From: Tateyamaria sp.
GTDB taxonomy: Bacteria; Pseudomonadota; Alphaproteobacteria; Rhodobacterales; Rhodobacteraceae
Assembly: GCA_018668195.1 (NCBI GenBank)
Contig: JABITU010000171.1
Location: 1 to 15,124, forward strand
Length of the DNA stretch: 15,124 nt
Direction of reading: 5' to 3'
The translations under genes and the position numbers were made by a program. The notes below the pieces were generated by a model. The model did not search any database. It was given only the letters and a program-made list of their open reading frames with translations, and was not told where the DNA came from. Below, piece after piece: positions 6,990-14,701 of the stretch (its first letter is position 1; each line of letters opens with the position of its first letter).

Positions 6990-7753
6990 AACATAAACCA
7001 CCCTGTTAACGCCGACCAACTCAACCGCCCGGATGTAAGCCTTGCGGGAATTGCGCCATCTGCGACAAGGCCCGGTGCTTTGATCACATCATTCAGGAAC
7101 TTGCCCGTGCCGATGGCTGGCCAAAGTGCAGCCCTTGCCAGTTTGGGCAAGTCAGGGCGGATCAGACGCGCCTGCGCCCGCCGTGCCAACGTCGCTACCC
7201 CCTCGTTTGCCCCATCAATCAACGGGATGCGCCCCGAGGCCTCCAAATCCGGCACCGCGCGCAGAAACGCCGCGACGCCTGCGGCATAGGCGACGCCACG
7301 CACTGCGGGCTCTGCCTCTGGCCGCGCACCAAGACATGCCGCCGCAGCCCACATCAAATGACCCGCCGTCGCATCGATATAATGATCAAAGTGTTCAGGA
7401 TCTTCGAAGGCTTCCTTGTAAATATCCCAACGCCGCGAGACGATCGCGCCATCAAGCATCTTGGCTTTTTCCGGGTCGATCACTTCCGCCAGCGGTGTTG
7501 TGACTTCGTGCTTGCGCACGGCTTTGCCTTTGGCGATTTCTTCGAGCGCATCGCGCCACCACTGCAGACGCATTTCGGCGATCATAGGTTCTTGAGTGAC
7601 CCAAGGCGCTCGCGAGACCTCAACATTGAACGCATAAAGCGGGAACAAAACCCGCCGCGCGGACACCGGTGCAGCCATGACGGTTCTGAACCGATCCGGG
7701 TCACCCTGTTCAACGAGTTTGGCGCAGCCGACAATGTCGTCAGACAGGTTCAC
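6986..7753 (-). CDS. Squalene/phytoene-synthase-fold protein, NDUFAF6-like (probably non-catalytic)
   Basis: The 255-residue product has the overall layout of squalene/phytoene synthases: FPLYAFNVEVSRAPWV (37-52), AEMRLQWWRDALEEI (59-73) and a later FLRAVPDLEASGRIPL segment. The aspartate-rich motifs that bind prenyl diphosphate magnesium are absent: the first D-x-x-x-D position reads NVEVSRAPW and the second site is RAVPDLEASGR. This pattern matches mitochondrial NDUFAF6, a complex I assembly factor with a synthase fold, so a role in NADH dehydrogenase assembly is a reasonable inference, not a demonstration. The frame is open to 7858, but the GTG at 7753 fits family N termini (MNLSDDIVGCAKLV) and overlaps the upstream ORF's stop as GTGA. 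No carotenoid genes are nearby. It ends convergently with the MFS gene. Confidence 0.85.
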   Translation of the reverse strand: MNLSDDIVGCAKLVEQGDPDRFRTVMAAPVSARRVLFPLYAFNVEVSRAPWVTQEPMIAEMRLQWWRDALEEIAKGKAVRKHEVTTPLAEVIDPEKAKMLDGAIVSRRWDIYKEAFEDPEHFDHYIDATAGHLMWAAAACLGARPEAEPAVRGVAYAAGVAAFLRAVPDLEASGRIPLIDGANEGVATLARRAQARLIRPDLPKLARAALWPAIGTGKFLNDVIKAPGLVADGAIPARLTSGRLSWSALTGWFMF

Positions 7754-7983
7754 GCGGACACCACCACAAGCAATGCATAGACATCTTTCTCGTGTCCAAT
7801 GTACCTGTTGCCGGTCTGGGACCGTGCGCATGCGGCCGCGTCGGCGGCAGAACCGCATACGATGTTCAGCAATGCAACAGGCCAGTTCACGCTTTTTTCA
7901 GTGAATTTCCAGCGCACATCACGTCGATCCAGCGATGCTTTGCGGCCAACCTTATGAAAGGTCAGATGACGATTGAACATCAT
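7750..7983 (-). CDS. Small uncharacterised protein, translationally coupled between cimA and the NDUFAF6-like gene
   Basis: I do not recognise this 77-residue protein. The case for it being real is its fit: its ATG (7983-7981) overlaps the cimA TGA as ATGA, and its TGA (7752-7750) overlaps the GTG of the next gene as GTGA. It therefore fills the gap exactly, with 4-base overlaps at both ends. The N-terminal half is basic and polar (HKVGRKASLDRRDVRWKFTE); the second half is small-residue-rich (GSAADAAACARS) and it ends LLVVVSA. It has two cysteines and no clear signal peptide or long membrane span. Third-position GC is about 58% by hand count. The alternative is a chance open frame or a decayed gene. 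Confidence 0.5.
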   Translation of the reverse strand: MMFNRHLTFHKVGRKASLDRRDVRWKFTEKSVNWPVALLNIVCGSAADAAACARSQTGNRYIGHEKDVYALLVVVSA

Positions 7984-9605
7984 ACTGCCTGTCCAGTTGC
8001 ACCGTCCTGCACCAGCTTCCAGCGGATCGCATCTAGCAGCGCCTCGAACGAGGCGTCGACGATATTGGCCGACACGCCCACGGTCGACCAGCGGCGGCCC
8101 TTCCCGTCTTCGCTGTCGATGATTACTCGGGTCACGGCTTCGGTGCCACCTTGGGTAATGCGTACCTTGAAATCGACAAGGCGGATGTCCTCGACGATAG
8201 ACTGATAGGGGCCCAGATCCTTTGCCAGCGCTTTGGCGAGCGCGTTAACGGGACCACGATCGGTGCCGTTTTCATCCATAGATTCAGAAACCGACAGTTT
8301 CTTTTTGCCATCCACCTTGACCACCACGACGGCTTCGGACAGAGAAACCATACGGTTGCGTTTGTTTTTGCGTCGTTCGATTGTGACGCGGTAGCGCTTG
8401 ACCTCAAAGAAGTCCGGCAACACGCCGAGTTCCTCGCGCGCGAGGATCTCGAACGATGCCTGAGCCGTGTCATAGCTGTAACCCTGGGCCTCGCGCGCCT
8501 TGATCCTGTCGAGAATAAGCGACAGCGCGGGATCTTTGGGCGGCACATCCAGCCCCATCTCGCCCAAACGCTTGCGCAGGTTGGACTGCCCCGCCTGATT
8601 GGACATCGGGATGATGCGCGCATTGCCCACGCCAGCGGGATCAATATGTTCATATGTGGTCGGATCTTTGAGGATCGCACTGGCGTGGAGCCCTGCCTTG
8701 TGCGCAAAGGCCGACGCCCCCACAAAAGCCGCCTGCTTCTGCGGCACCCGGTTGAGGATATCATCAAGCATGCGGCTCACCCGTGTGAGCCGTTTCAACG
8801 CATGCGGCGTTACACCCGTCTCGAAGCGGCTTGCATAAGGCTCTTTCAGCAGCAGGATCGGGATCAGCGCCGTCAGGTTGGCGTTGCCGCAGCGCTCGCC
8901 CAGCCCATTCAGCGTGCCCTGTATCTGCCGCGCACCGGCATCAACGGCCGCCAGTGACCCGGCGACCGCATTTTCGGTGTCATTATGGGTGTGAATACCC
9001 AGCCGATCCCCGGGGATACCCGACTCTATGACGGCACGCGTGATGCGGTGAATATCCGCGGGCAATGTGCCCCCATTGGTGTCGCACAGCGCGATCCACC
9101 TCGCGCCTGCATCAAAGGCAGCATGCACTGCCTCAAGCGCATAATCAGGATTTGACGTGTAGCCGTCAAAAAAATGCTCAGCGTCGAAAATCGCCTCGCG
9201 CCCTCGCGCCGTGATATGGGCAAAGCTTTGCGCGATATTGCGGGTATTTTCGTCAAGCGATATTCCAAGAGCGGTGCGCACATGAAAGTCATGGGTTTTG
9301 CCCACCAAGCAAACCGAAGCCGTATTCGCATTGAGCACGGCAGCCAGAACATCGTCATTTTCTGCACTGATCCCCGCCCGCTTGGTCATGCCAAAAGCGG
9401 TAAAGGTCGCACGCGTTTTAGGTGGGTTTTCGAAAAACGCGCTGTCGGTGGGGTTGGCGCCCGGCCAGCCACCTTCGATGTGATCGATGCCAAGCGTGTC
9501 AAGTGTGTTGGCAATCTGGTGCTTTTCGTCAGCCGAAAACTGGACGCCCTGAGTTTGCTGCCCATCCCGAAGGGTCGTATCAAAAAGGTACAGGCGTTCT
9601 TTCAT
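7980..9605 (-). CDS. cimA: (R)-citramalate synthase
   Basis: CimA condenses pyruvate and acetyl-CoA to (R)-citramalate, the first step of the threonine-independent route to isoleucine. The 541-residue product has the HMGL-like TIM barrel first: DTTLRDGQQTQGVQF (9-23), GGWPGANPTD (45-54), the metal-binding HTHND (205-209) and NGLGERCGNANL (233-244). A linker and a LeuA-type regulatory dimer domain follow (roughly 400-530). The GGWPGANP variant and length fit the CimA-type subgroup better than 2-isopropylmalate synthase. The frame is open to an ATG at 9638, but MKERLYLFDTTLRDG at 9605 matches family N termini. Its stop overlaps the next ORF as ATGA. cysS lies upstream on the same strand, 136 bases away. 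Confidence 0.93.
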   Translation of the reverse strand: MKERLYLFDTTLRDGQQTQGVQFSADEKHQIANTLDTLGIDHIEGGWPGANPTDSAFFENPPKTRATFTAFGMTKRAGISAENDDVLAAVLNANTASVCLVGKTHDFHVRTALGISLDENTRNIAQSFAHITARGREAIFDAEHFFDGYTSNPDYALEAVHAAFDAGARWIALCDTNGGTLPADIHRITRAVIESGIPGDRLGIHTHNDTENAVAGSLAAVDAGARQIQGTLNGLGERCGNANLTALIPILLLKEPYASRFETGVTPHALKRLTRVSRMLDDILNRVPQKQAAFVGASAFAHKAGLHASAILKDPTTYEHIDPAGVGNARIIPMSNQAGQSNLRKRLGEMGLDVPPKDPALSLILDRIKAREAQGYSYDTAQASFEILAREELGVLPDFFEVKRYRVTIERRKNKRNRMVSLSEAVVVVKVDGKKKLSVSESMDENGTDRGPVNALAKALAKDLGPYQSIVEDIRLVDFKVRITQGGTEAVTRVIIDSEDGKGRRWSTVGVSANIVDASFEALLDAIRWKLVQDGATGQAV

Positions 9606-9650
9606 GAAAAAGGCCCCAAAGTCATACAGGGCGCACACGCCTCTGCGATT

Positions 9651-9689
9651 CGACAGAAGTGCGCGCCCAAAGCTGTCGCTGTGGGCGCG
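9651..9689 (-). promoter_or_regulatory. Two mutually exclusive hairpins in the cysS-cimA gap
   Basis: CGCGCCC (9662-9668) pairs with GGGCGCG (9683-9689), and CGACAG (9651-9656) pairs with CTGTCG (9673-9678). Each repeat is perfect, but the left arm of one lies in the loop of the other, so only one can form at a time. They sit 46 to 84 bases upstream of the cimA start. They could be a leader switch, a processing site or the end of the cysS transcript. I see no leader peptide rich in isoleucine codons and no T-run. Confidence 0.3.
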
Positions 9690-9741
9690 TCACGGTCAGC
9701 CCATCGGCTGTGGCTCTTGACTATCCGTTTTTCGACTAGGG

Positions 9742-11124
9742 TCATTCCAGATTCTCAAGTTTCGCTGGATCAAAGCCCACTCCGGGCAGGAGTTCCACCC
9801 CCTCTTTGCTCATGCGTACCTCAACACCTGCGTCAATCAGGGCAGCCTTCAACCGATCCACGGGGCCAAAATCCTTGCTTTGCATTGCTCTAGAACGCGC
9901 CTCGGTCAATGCGGCCTCATGAGCGCGCAGATCAATTTCTGGCGCCTCCGCCCAGTGTCCCATGTCATCACCCAGCAACCCAATCATCGCGCCCGTCGCC
10001 CGCAAGGCAGCGCTTTTGCCCTCGGCTGCAAGACTGTGCATGCGCATAATCACCTCTGAAACATTCAGATCATCTGACAATGCAGCGGTGGCATGTTCCT
10101 GCGCCAAATCCAAATCGACACCGGCAGTTATTGAACGCCATTTGCGTAAAGTCGCTTCTGCTTCAGCTCGTTTCTTTTCGGTCCAATCCATCGGCTTGCG
10201 ATAATGCGTCGACAACATGACAAAGCGGATGACCTCGCCGGGCACACCCTGATCCAGCAAATCCCGGACCGTGAAAAAGTTGCCCAGAGATTTGGACATC
10301 TTCTTGCCTTCAACCTGCAGCATCTCATTGTGCATCCACACGTTGGCAAAGCCATGGCCTGTGCATTTTGACTGCGCAATTTCGTTTTCGTGGTGCGGAA
10401 AGGTCAGATCGTTGCCTCCGCCATGAATATCAAAGCTGTCACCCAACAGATCCGCCGCCATGGCTGAACATTCAATATGCCAGCCCGGACGGCCACGGCC
10501 CCACGTGCTGTCCCAGCCGGGCGTTTCATCATCCGAAGGCTTCCACATTACAAAATCCATCGGATCTTCTTTGTAGGGGGCAACCTCGACCCGCGCGCCG
10601 GCAATCATATCGTCAACCGACCGGCCAGATAGCGCACCATAGTCTTCGTATTTGCGCACCCGAAACAACACATGCCCTTCATTTTCATAAGCGTACCCAT
10701 CTGCAATCAGACCAGAAATCATCGCGATCATCTGGCCGACATAGGCCGTTGCACGCGGCATCGCACGCTCATGATCACGGCCCCTGATCGAGGGTTGAAG
10801 CGCGCCGATCGCGGCCATGTCATCCAGAAACCATTGCGTTGTTTCGGCGGTGATATCTGTGATGGAGCGCCCGGATAAGGCAGCACGCGCATTGATCTTG
10901 TCATCCACATCCGTGAAATTGCGCACATAAGTGACGCGCTCTGCGCCATATGTGTGACGCAGCAGCCGATAGAGCACGTCAAACACCAACACCGGCCGCG
11001 CATTGCCCAGATGCGCGCGGTCGTAAACCGTTGGCCCACAGACATACATACGCACATTGTCCGGATCGATTGGATCCAGCACCTCTTTGCGGCGGGTGGC
11101 GGTGTTATAGAGTGTGATATTCAT
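9742..11124 (-). CDS. cysS: Cysteinyl-tRNA synthetase
   Basis: This class I synthetase charges tRNA-Cys in the cytoplasm and is normally essential. The 460-residue length is standard. The nucleotide-binding signature is HLGN (38-41, a HIGH variant normal for CysRS) with KMSKS at 275-279. The zinc ligands that discriminate cysteine are all present: C29 in [10 protein letters not shown]219 in GWHIECSAM, and H244 and E248 in FPHHENE. The start [14 protein letters not shown] is typical, although no strong ribosome site precedes the ATG at 11124. It diverges from the aminotransferase gene across 237 bases and lies upstream of cimA. Confidence 0.97.
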   Translation of the reverse strand: MNITLYNTATRRKEVLDPIDPDNVRMYVCGPTVYDRAHLGNARPVLVFDVLYRLLRHTYGAERVTYVRNFTDVDDKINARAALSGRSITDITAETTQWFLDDMAAIGALQPSIRGRDHERAMPRATAYVGQMIAMISGLIADGYAYENEGHVLFRVRKYEDYGALSGRSVDDMIAGARVEVAPYKEDPMDFVMWKPSDDETPGWDSTWGRGRPGWHIECSAMAADLLGDSFDIHGGGNDLTFPHHENEIAQSKCTGHGFANVWMHNEMLQVEGKKMSKSLGNFFTVRDLLDQGVPGEVIRFVMLSTHYRKPMDWTEKKRAEAEATLRKWRSITAGVDLDLAQEHATAALSDDLNVSEVIMRMHSLAAEGKSAALRATGAMIGLLGDDMGHWAEAPEIDLRAHEAALTEARSRAMQSKDFGPVDRLKAALIDAGVEVRMSKEGVELLPGVGFDPAKLENLE

Positions 11125-11361
11125 GTCAATGCTCGCGCGAAGGGTTGGCGCGGGCCTAGCAATTCTGAACTGTCAAGGAAACAAAGAACCGGCCCGCTAA
11201 GAAAATCAGCAGAGAATGCAGCAACAAATGCAAATGATCTGGTTCATGCACCACCCGTACCTTCCAATACAGGGCGCGGTCAAGACACGAGTGCCGCGGC
11301 GCGTGTTGACAATGCAAATGCACTCTGACCCTTTGATCCAAATCGAAGGTCAGGAGGAAAC
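11125..11361. promoter_or_regulatory. Divergent intergenic region between cysS and the aminotransferase gene
   Basis: This 237-base region must hold both promoters. TTGACA occurs at 11306-11311 on the plus strand and at 11176-11171 on the minus strand, but neither has a convincing -10 at 16-18 bases. The sequence AATGCAAATG occurs twice as a direct repeat (11227-11236 and 11311-11320), 84 bases apart. CTGACC (11325-11330) and GGTCAG (11348-11353) form an inverted repeat whose right arm runs into the AGGAGG ribosome site (11352-11357). No gene is credible here. Confidence 0.4.
11352..11357 (+). promoter_or_regulatory. Consensus Shine-Dalgarno of the aminotransferase gene
   Basis: A perfect AGGAGG ends 4 bases before the ATG at 11362. 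It fixes the start and suggests efficient initiation, although the spacing is short. The right arm of the inverted repeat at 11325-11353 overlaps its first two bases. Confidence 0.7.
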
Positions 11362-12534
11362 ATGGCGCTGTCACATCGAATCACAACCCTGACCGACGAC
11401 GATTCAGGTGGATGGGACGTGTTCTTAAGGGCACGTGAAATGATCGCGCAGGGTGTTCCGGTCATTGAATTGACGATAGGCGAACATGATATCCGCACAG
11501 CTGCCCCGATCCTTCAGCACATGCATGCCAGTGCACTTGGTGGGCACACAGGCTACGCCATGGTGCCGGGCACTGATGCCCTGCGCGACAGTGTTGCAAG
11601 GCGCACGACCGAACGCACCGGTGTCAAGACGACCCGCGACAATGTCTTGATCACACCCGGAGGGCAATCTGCCCTGTTTGCCGGCCATGCAGCCGTATGC
11701 GACCCAGGCGACAAAGCGCTGTACATTGATCCCTATTACGCCACCTATCCCGGCACCTTGCGGGGCGTCAGCGCGATCCCCCATGCAATCCAGACGCGGG
11801 CAGATGATGGCTTTCAACCCCGCGCGAGCGATATCGATGCCGTCGCAAAGGGCGCCGCAAGTTTGCTGATCAATTCGCCTAACAACCCCACAGGCATAGT
11901 TTATTCCCGAGCCACTCTCGAAGGCATTGCAAAGGTGTGCCAGCGCCATGACCTCTGGCTGATCTCCGACGAGGTATATGACAGTCAAGTCTGGCACGGC
12001 GCACATCTGAGCCCGCGCAGCCTGCCCGGAATGGTCGAGCGTACGTTGGTGGTTGGATCAATGTCCAAAAGTCACGCCATGACCGGCTCGCGCTGCGGCT
12101 GGGTTATAGGCCCTGCCGAGGCTATCGACCATATGATCAATCTGGCCACCCATACGACATATGGCGTTCCCGGATTTGTGCAGGATGCGAGCGCCTATGC
12201 ACTGGATCAGGGCCCCGATATAGAAGCCCAGGTTGCGGCCCCCTTCCGTCGCAGACGCAACTTGGCCCAAGACGTGCTGGCAGGTCAAACTGCGGTTAGC
12301 CTAGTCCCAGCGCAGGGTGCAATGTACCTGATGCTCGACATACGCAGCACCGGCCTAAGCGGAGACGCGTTCGCCAATACCCTTTTAGACAAACATCACA
12401 TCGCAGTGATGCCCGGCGAAAGCTTTGGAAGTGCCGCAGCAGGGCATATCCGCGTGGCAATGACCATCAAAGACACTGCTTTCAAGACCGCCCTGCAGAT
12501 CTTGTGCCACTTTGCACAAACGCTCACAGCCTGA
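11362..12534 (+). CDS. Class I/II PLP-dependent aminotransferase, AruH-like
   Basis: This 390-residue cytosolic fold-type I aminotransferase has the full active-site set: N175 in NSPNNPTG (171-178), D203 and Y206 in ISDEVYD, the Schiff-base lysine K236 in SMSKSHAMTGSRCGW (233-247), and the carboxylate-binding R364 in AGHIRVAM. From memory, the middle and C-terminal parts (HDLWLISDEVY, SLPGMVERT, SMSKSHAMTG, GESFGSAAAGHIR) resemble arginine-pyruvate transaminase AruH more than aspartate aminotransferases, so a basic or modified amino acid substrate is possible. That is a hint, not an assignment. A perfect AGGAGG precedes the ATG. The MttB-like gene follows on the same strand after 279 bases. 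A TTGTGC/GCACAA hairpin (12502-12519) lies within the last codons. Confidence 0.9.
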   Translation: MALSHRITTLTDDDSGGWDVFLRAREMIAQGVPVIELTIGEHDIRTAAPILQHMHASALGGHTGYAMVPGTDALRDSVARRTTERTGVKTTRDNVLITPGGQSALFAGHAAVCDPGDKALYIDPYYATYPGTLRGVSAIPHAIQTRADDGFQPRASDIDAVAKGAASLLINSPNNPTGIVYSRATLEGIAKVCQRHDLWLISDEVYDSQVWHGAHLSPRSLPGMVERTLVVGSMSKSHAMTGSRCGWVIGPAEAIDHMINLATHTTYGVPGFVQDASAYALDQGPDIEAQVAAPFRRRRNLAQDVLAGQTAVSLVPAQGAMYLMLDIRSTGLSGDAFANTLLDKHHIAVMPGESFGSAAAGHIRVAMTIKDTAFKTALQILCHFAQTLTA

Positions 12535-12813
12535 CACGCCAGATTACGCCCCAACCAAAACTATTGAAAAGCCCAGAGGCTGCGAACGACCTCATGTCGT
12601 AATTGGGACAGAAATAAGGATTCTCCTCAACCAACTTGGGTGCAAAAGAAATACGGCGACGACAGCAGGGAGGCTCTCGTGCAGGCATGCCACTGCAAAA
12701 TCGTGTTGGTGTCACGCACCATCGGAGCAGAACGGGGACGCGCGGCGCGCGGGCGACCGGCATAGGCCAAGACGCCCTACACAATGCCTTTTTACATTAT
12801 CCCGGAAAATACC
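12535..12813. other. Intergenic region between the aminotransferase and MttB-like genes
   Basis: This 279-base gap has no credible gene on either strand. It contains small inverted repeats: ACGAC/GTCGT (12586-12590 with 12596-12600) and a GC-rich CGCGC/GCGCG hairpin with a GGC loop region near 12739-12751. Neither has a T-run, so a terminator is not supported. No clear -35/-10 pair is seen before the MttB-like gene. GGAA about 8 bases upstream is its probable ribosome site. Whether the two genes are cotranscribed is open. Confidence 0.45.
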
Positions 12814-14355
12814 ATGAACGATCAAACTCCTTCACGCTCTGGCGGACGTGCCGCCCGTCGTGCTGCGCGCGCGGCACCACTTGCCAACCATCTTCGCCCG
12901 GTGCGCGCTGGCCTCTCGGGCGGCACGCTCAGCCCTTTGAGCCAACAAGATGTCGAGCGTATCCATACTGCTGCACTCGACGCACTGGAAACAATCGGCC
13001 TGATAGATGCCCCTGAAAGCGGCATTGCGTATCTGACCGGCGCAGGTGCCATTCTGGGCGATGATGGGCGCGTCCGCTTTCCTCGCGCTCTGGTCGAAGA
13101 CACGATCGCGCGCGCAAACCGCAGCCTGACGCTGCACGGGCGCGATCCAGAACACGATCTGGAATTGTCAGGCACCCGCGTGCACTATGGCACAGCAGGG
13201 GCCGCCGTACACCTCGTCGAACCTGATGGCCGAAACTATCGCGAAAGCGGCGTTCAGGATCTGCATGATGCAGCGCGCATTTGCGACGTCCTAGACAACC
13301 TGCATTTTGTGCAACGACCGATGGTCTGTCGCGACATCCCAGACAATCTAGAGATGGACTATAACTCGATCTACGCCTGTGTGTCCGGAACCACAAAACA
13401 TGTCGGCACCAGTTTCCATGACCCAGCCCACGTCGCCCCAGCGATAGAGATGCTGCACATGATCGCGGGCGGTGAGAACAAATGGCGCGAACGCCCCTTT
13501 GTCAGCAACTCTAATTGCTTCGTTGTCCCGCCGATGAAATTCGCCACCGAATCTTGTTTAGTGATGGAGGAATGCATCAAGCACGGCATACCTGTACTCC
13601 TTTTATCTGCGGGCATGTCAGGGGCAACAGCCCCGTCAACCATCGCGGGGGCTATCGTGCAGGCAGTGGCCGAATGCCTGGCAGGTCTGATCTATGTCAA
13701 CGCAGTGCAACCTGGCGCGCCAGCAATATTCGGCACCTGGCCTTTTGGCCTTGACCTGCGCACAGGCGCAATGACCGGCGGGTCGGGGGAACAGGCCCTT
13801 CTAACGGCTGGCTGCGCTCAGATGCACAGGTTCTACGACTTGCCCGGCGGGGCAGCCGCTGGCATCGCTGACAGTAAACTCCCTGACATGCAGGCGGGAT
13901 GGGAGCAGATGTGCTCAAATGTGATGGCAGGTCTATCAGGGCTTAACATGGTCTATGAAGCCGCAGGAATGCACGCATCATTGCTTGGATTTTGCCACGA
14001 GTCCCTCATCATGGGAGACGACATCATTGGCCAAGCCTTGCGCTGCGTGCGCGGCATCGAAGTCAATGATGAAACACTGGCACTGGATCAAATAGCCGAT
14101 GTCTGCATGAACGGCCCCGGCCACTACCTTGGCACCGAACAAACCCTAAGTCGCATGCAAACCGATTGCGTCTATCCTAGCCTTGGCGATCGTACGTCGC
14201 CCAAGGAATGGGCCGAACTGGACAAACCCGACCTTGTGGCCAAAGCGACCGCCCGCAAGATTGAAATCCTGAGCCAACGGCCCCGCGCAAGTCTGAAACC
14301 CACCCTCGACGCTGCAGTGCGTGCAAAGTTCAATATCCATCTGGCATCCTTCTGA
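12814..14355 (+). CDS. MttB-family (trimethylamine methyltransferase family) protein, non-pyrrolysine type
   Basis: MttB homologues move a methyl group from a quaternary or tertiary amine to a corrinoid protein. The 513-residue product matches the COG5598 family along its length: LSQQDVERIHTAALDALETI near the N terminus, RVHYGTAGAAVHLVEPDGR, VSNSNCFVVPPMKFATESC, a central GGSGEQALLTAGCAQMH, and GGAAAGIADSKLPDMQAGW. The frame is continuous, with no internal TAG, so it is not the pyrrolysine-containing trimethylamine enzyme; characterised non-pyrrolysine members act on betaines such as glycine betaine, proline betaine or carnitine. The ATG at 12814 (MNDQTPSRSGGRAARRAAR) fits family N termini better than the ATG at 12784. 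No corrinoid protein or reductive activase gene is in the window. The substrate is unknown. Confidence 0.9.
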   Translation: MNDQTPSRSGGRAARRAARAAPLANHLRPVRAGLSGGTLSPLSQQDVERIHTAALDALETIGLIDAPESGIAYLTGAGAILGDDGRVRFPRALVEDTIARANRSLTLHGRDPEHDLELSGTRVHYGTAGAAVHLVEPDGRNYRESGVQDLHDAARICDVLDNLHFVQRPMVCRDIPDNLEMDYNSIYACVSGTTKHVGTSFHDPAHVAPAIEMLHMIAGGENKWRERPFVSNSNCFVVPPMKFATESCLVMEECIKHGIPVLLLSAGMSGATAPSTIAGAIVQAVAECLAGLIYVNAVQPGAPAIFGTWPFGLDLRTGAMTGGSGEQALLTAGCAQMHRFYDLPGGAAAGIADSKLPDMQAGWEQMCSNVMAGLSGLNMVYEAAGMHASLLGFCHESLIMGDDIIGQALRCVRGIEVNDETLALDQIADVCMNGPGHYLGTEQTLSRMQTDCVYPSLGDRTSPKEWAELDKPDLVAKATARKIEILSQRPRASLKPTLDAAVRAKFNIHLASF

Positions 14356-14409
14356 AATTCTGCACAACGTCCCACCTACCTTAGACGATATATCAAGGGT
14401 CGGTGGGCG

Positions 14410-14434
14410 GGCGCCTTTTGCGCCTGGCGCAAAA
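14410..14434 (+). repeat. Overlapping hairpins downstream of the MttB-like gene
   Basis: TTTTGCGC (14416-14423) and GCGCAAAA (14427-14434) form a perfect 8-base stem with a CTG loop. GGCGC (14410-14414) can instead pair with GCGCC (14420-14424). They lie 55-80 bases past the MttB stop and could slow or end transcription, but no T-run follows in the plus direction. The rest of 14356-14484 shows nothing recognisable. Confidence 0.35.
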
Positions 14435-14484
14435 CAGACCGGCACCGGCCGAACAATCAAGTAAAGCTTTGGCATCATCAACAG

Positions 14485-14511
14485 AAAAAACGGGGAGCAA
14501 AAGCCCCCCGT
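14485..14511 (-). terminator. Intrinsic terminator of the nrdJ transcript or of a small RNA
   Basis: Read on the minus strand, a 9-base stem (14511-14503 with 14498-14490, one G-U wobble) encloses a TTTT loop and runs directly into a TTTTTT tract (14490-14485). This is a classical Rho-independent terminator and the clearest one in the window. It lies about 190 bases past the nrdJ stop, which is farther than usual and leaves room for a separate RNA. Confidence 0.85.
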
Positions 14512-14625
14512 TGAGTCTCGCCGTTCAGGCTCAATATGTTAACCGCTCGGTACTTTTCTGCCTGCGGCCTGAACGTCGTCAGGGGCGAGCGCACCCTCCC
14601 CGTGTTAAGGTGGGAGGCGCATTTA
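14485..14625 (-). ncRNA. Candidate structured small RNA or nrdJ 3' UTR element
   Basis: No credible gene lies in 14356-14701, but on the minus strand the part between nrdJ and the terminator is strongly paired. In order: GCGC-CTCCC with GGGAG-GCGC (about 14620-14589); a long hairpin made of CTCGCC (14589-14584) plus CGTTCAGGC (14575-14567) pairing with GCCTGAACG (14530-14522) and its adjoining GGCGAG (14522-14517), with an 8-9 base bulge and a 36-base loop; then the terminator stem with six Ts. TTGAG/CTCAA (14534-14530 with 14515-14511) offers an alternative fold. Several nested perfect repeats ending in an intrinsic terminator are the usual shape of a bacterial small RNA. No promoter or RNA family is recognised, and the 5' end is a guess. 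Confidence 0.4.
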
Positions 14626-14701
14626 CCACCCCACCCTGTCTCTTGACTTGGGCTAGTACCGCACCGCTGATGCCGCCCAAATCTTCGGTCGCATCGTCTC
14701 C

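Noticed and set aside
8151..8957. Long open frame (268 codons) on the plus strand inside cimA
   Set aside because: It lies wholly antisense to a fully conserved enzyme; such frames are common in GC-rich DNA. The product shows no recognisable domain.
9174..9893. Open frame of 239 codons on the plus strand across the cimA 5' end and cysS 3' end
   Set aside because: It overlaps two well-supported genes on the other strand, has a composition typical of antisense frames and no recognised motif.
12535..12813. Possible cobalamin riboswitch before the MttB-like gene (a GCCACTG word near 12690)
   Set aside because: Only this one box-like word is present; the rest of the conserved core and the 3' pairing element could not be found in order.
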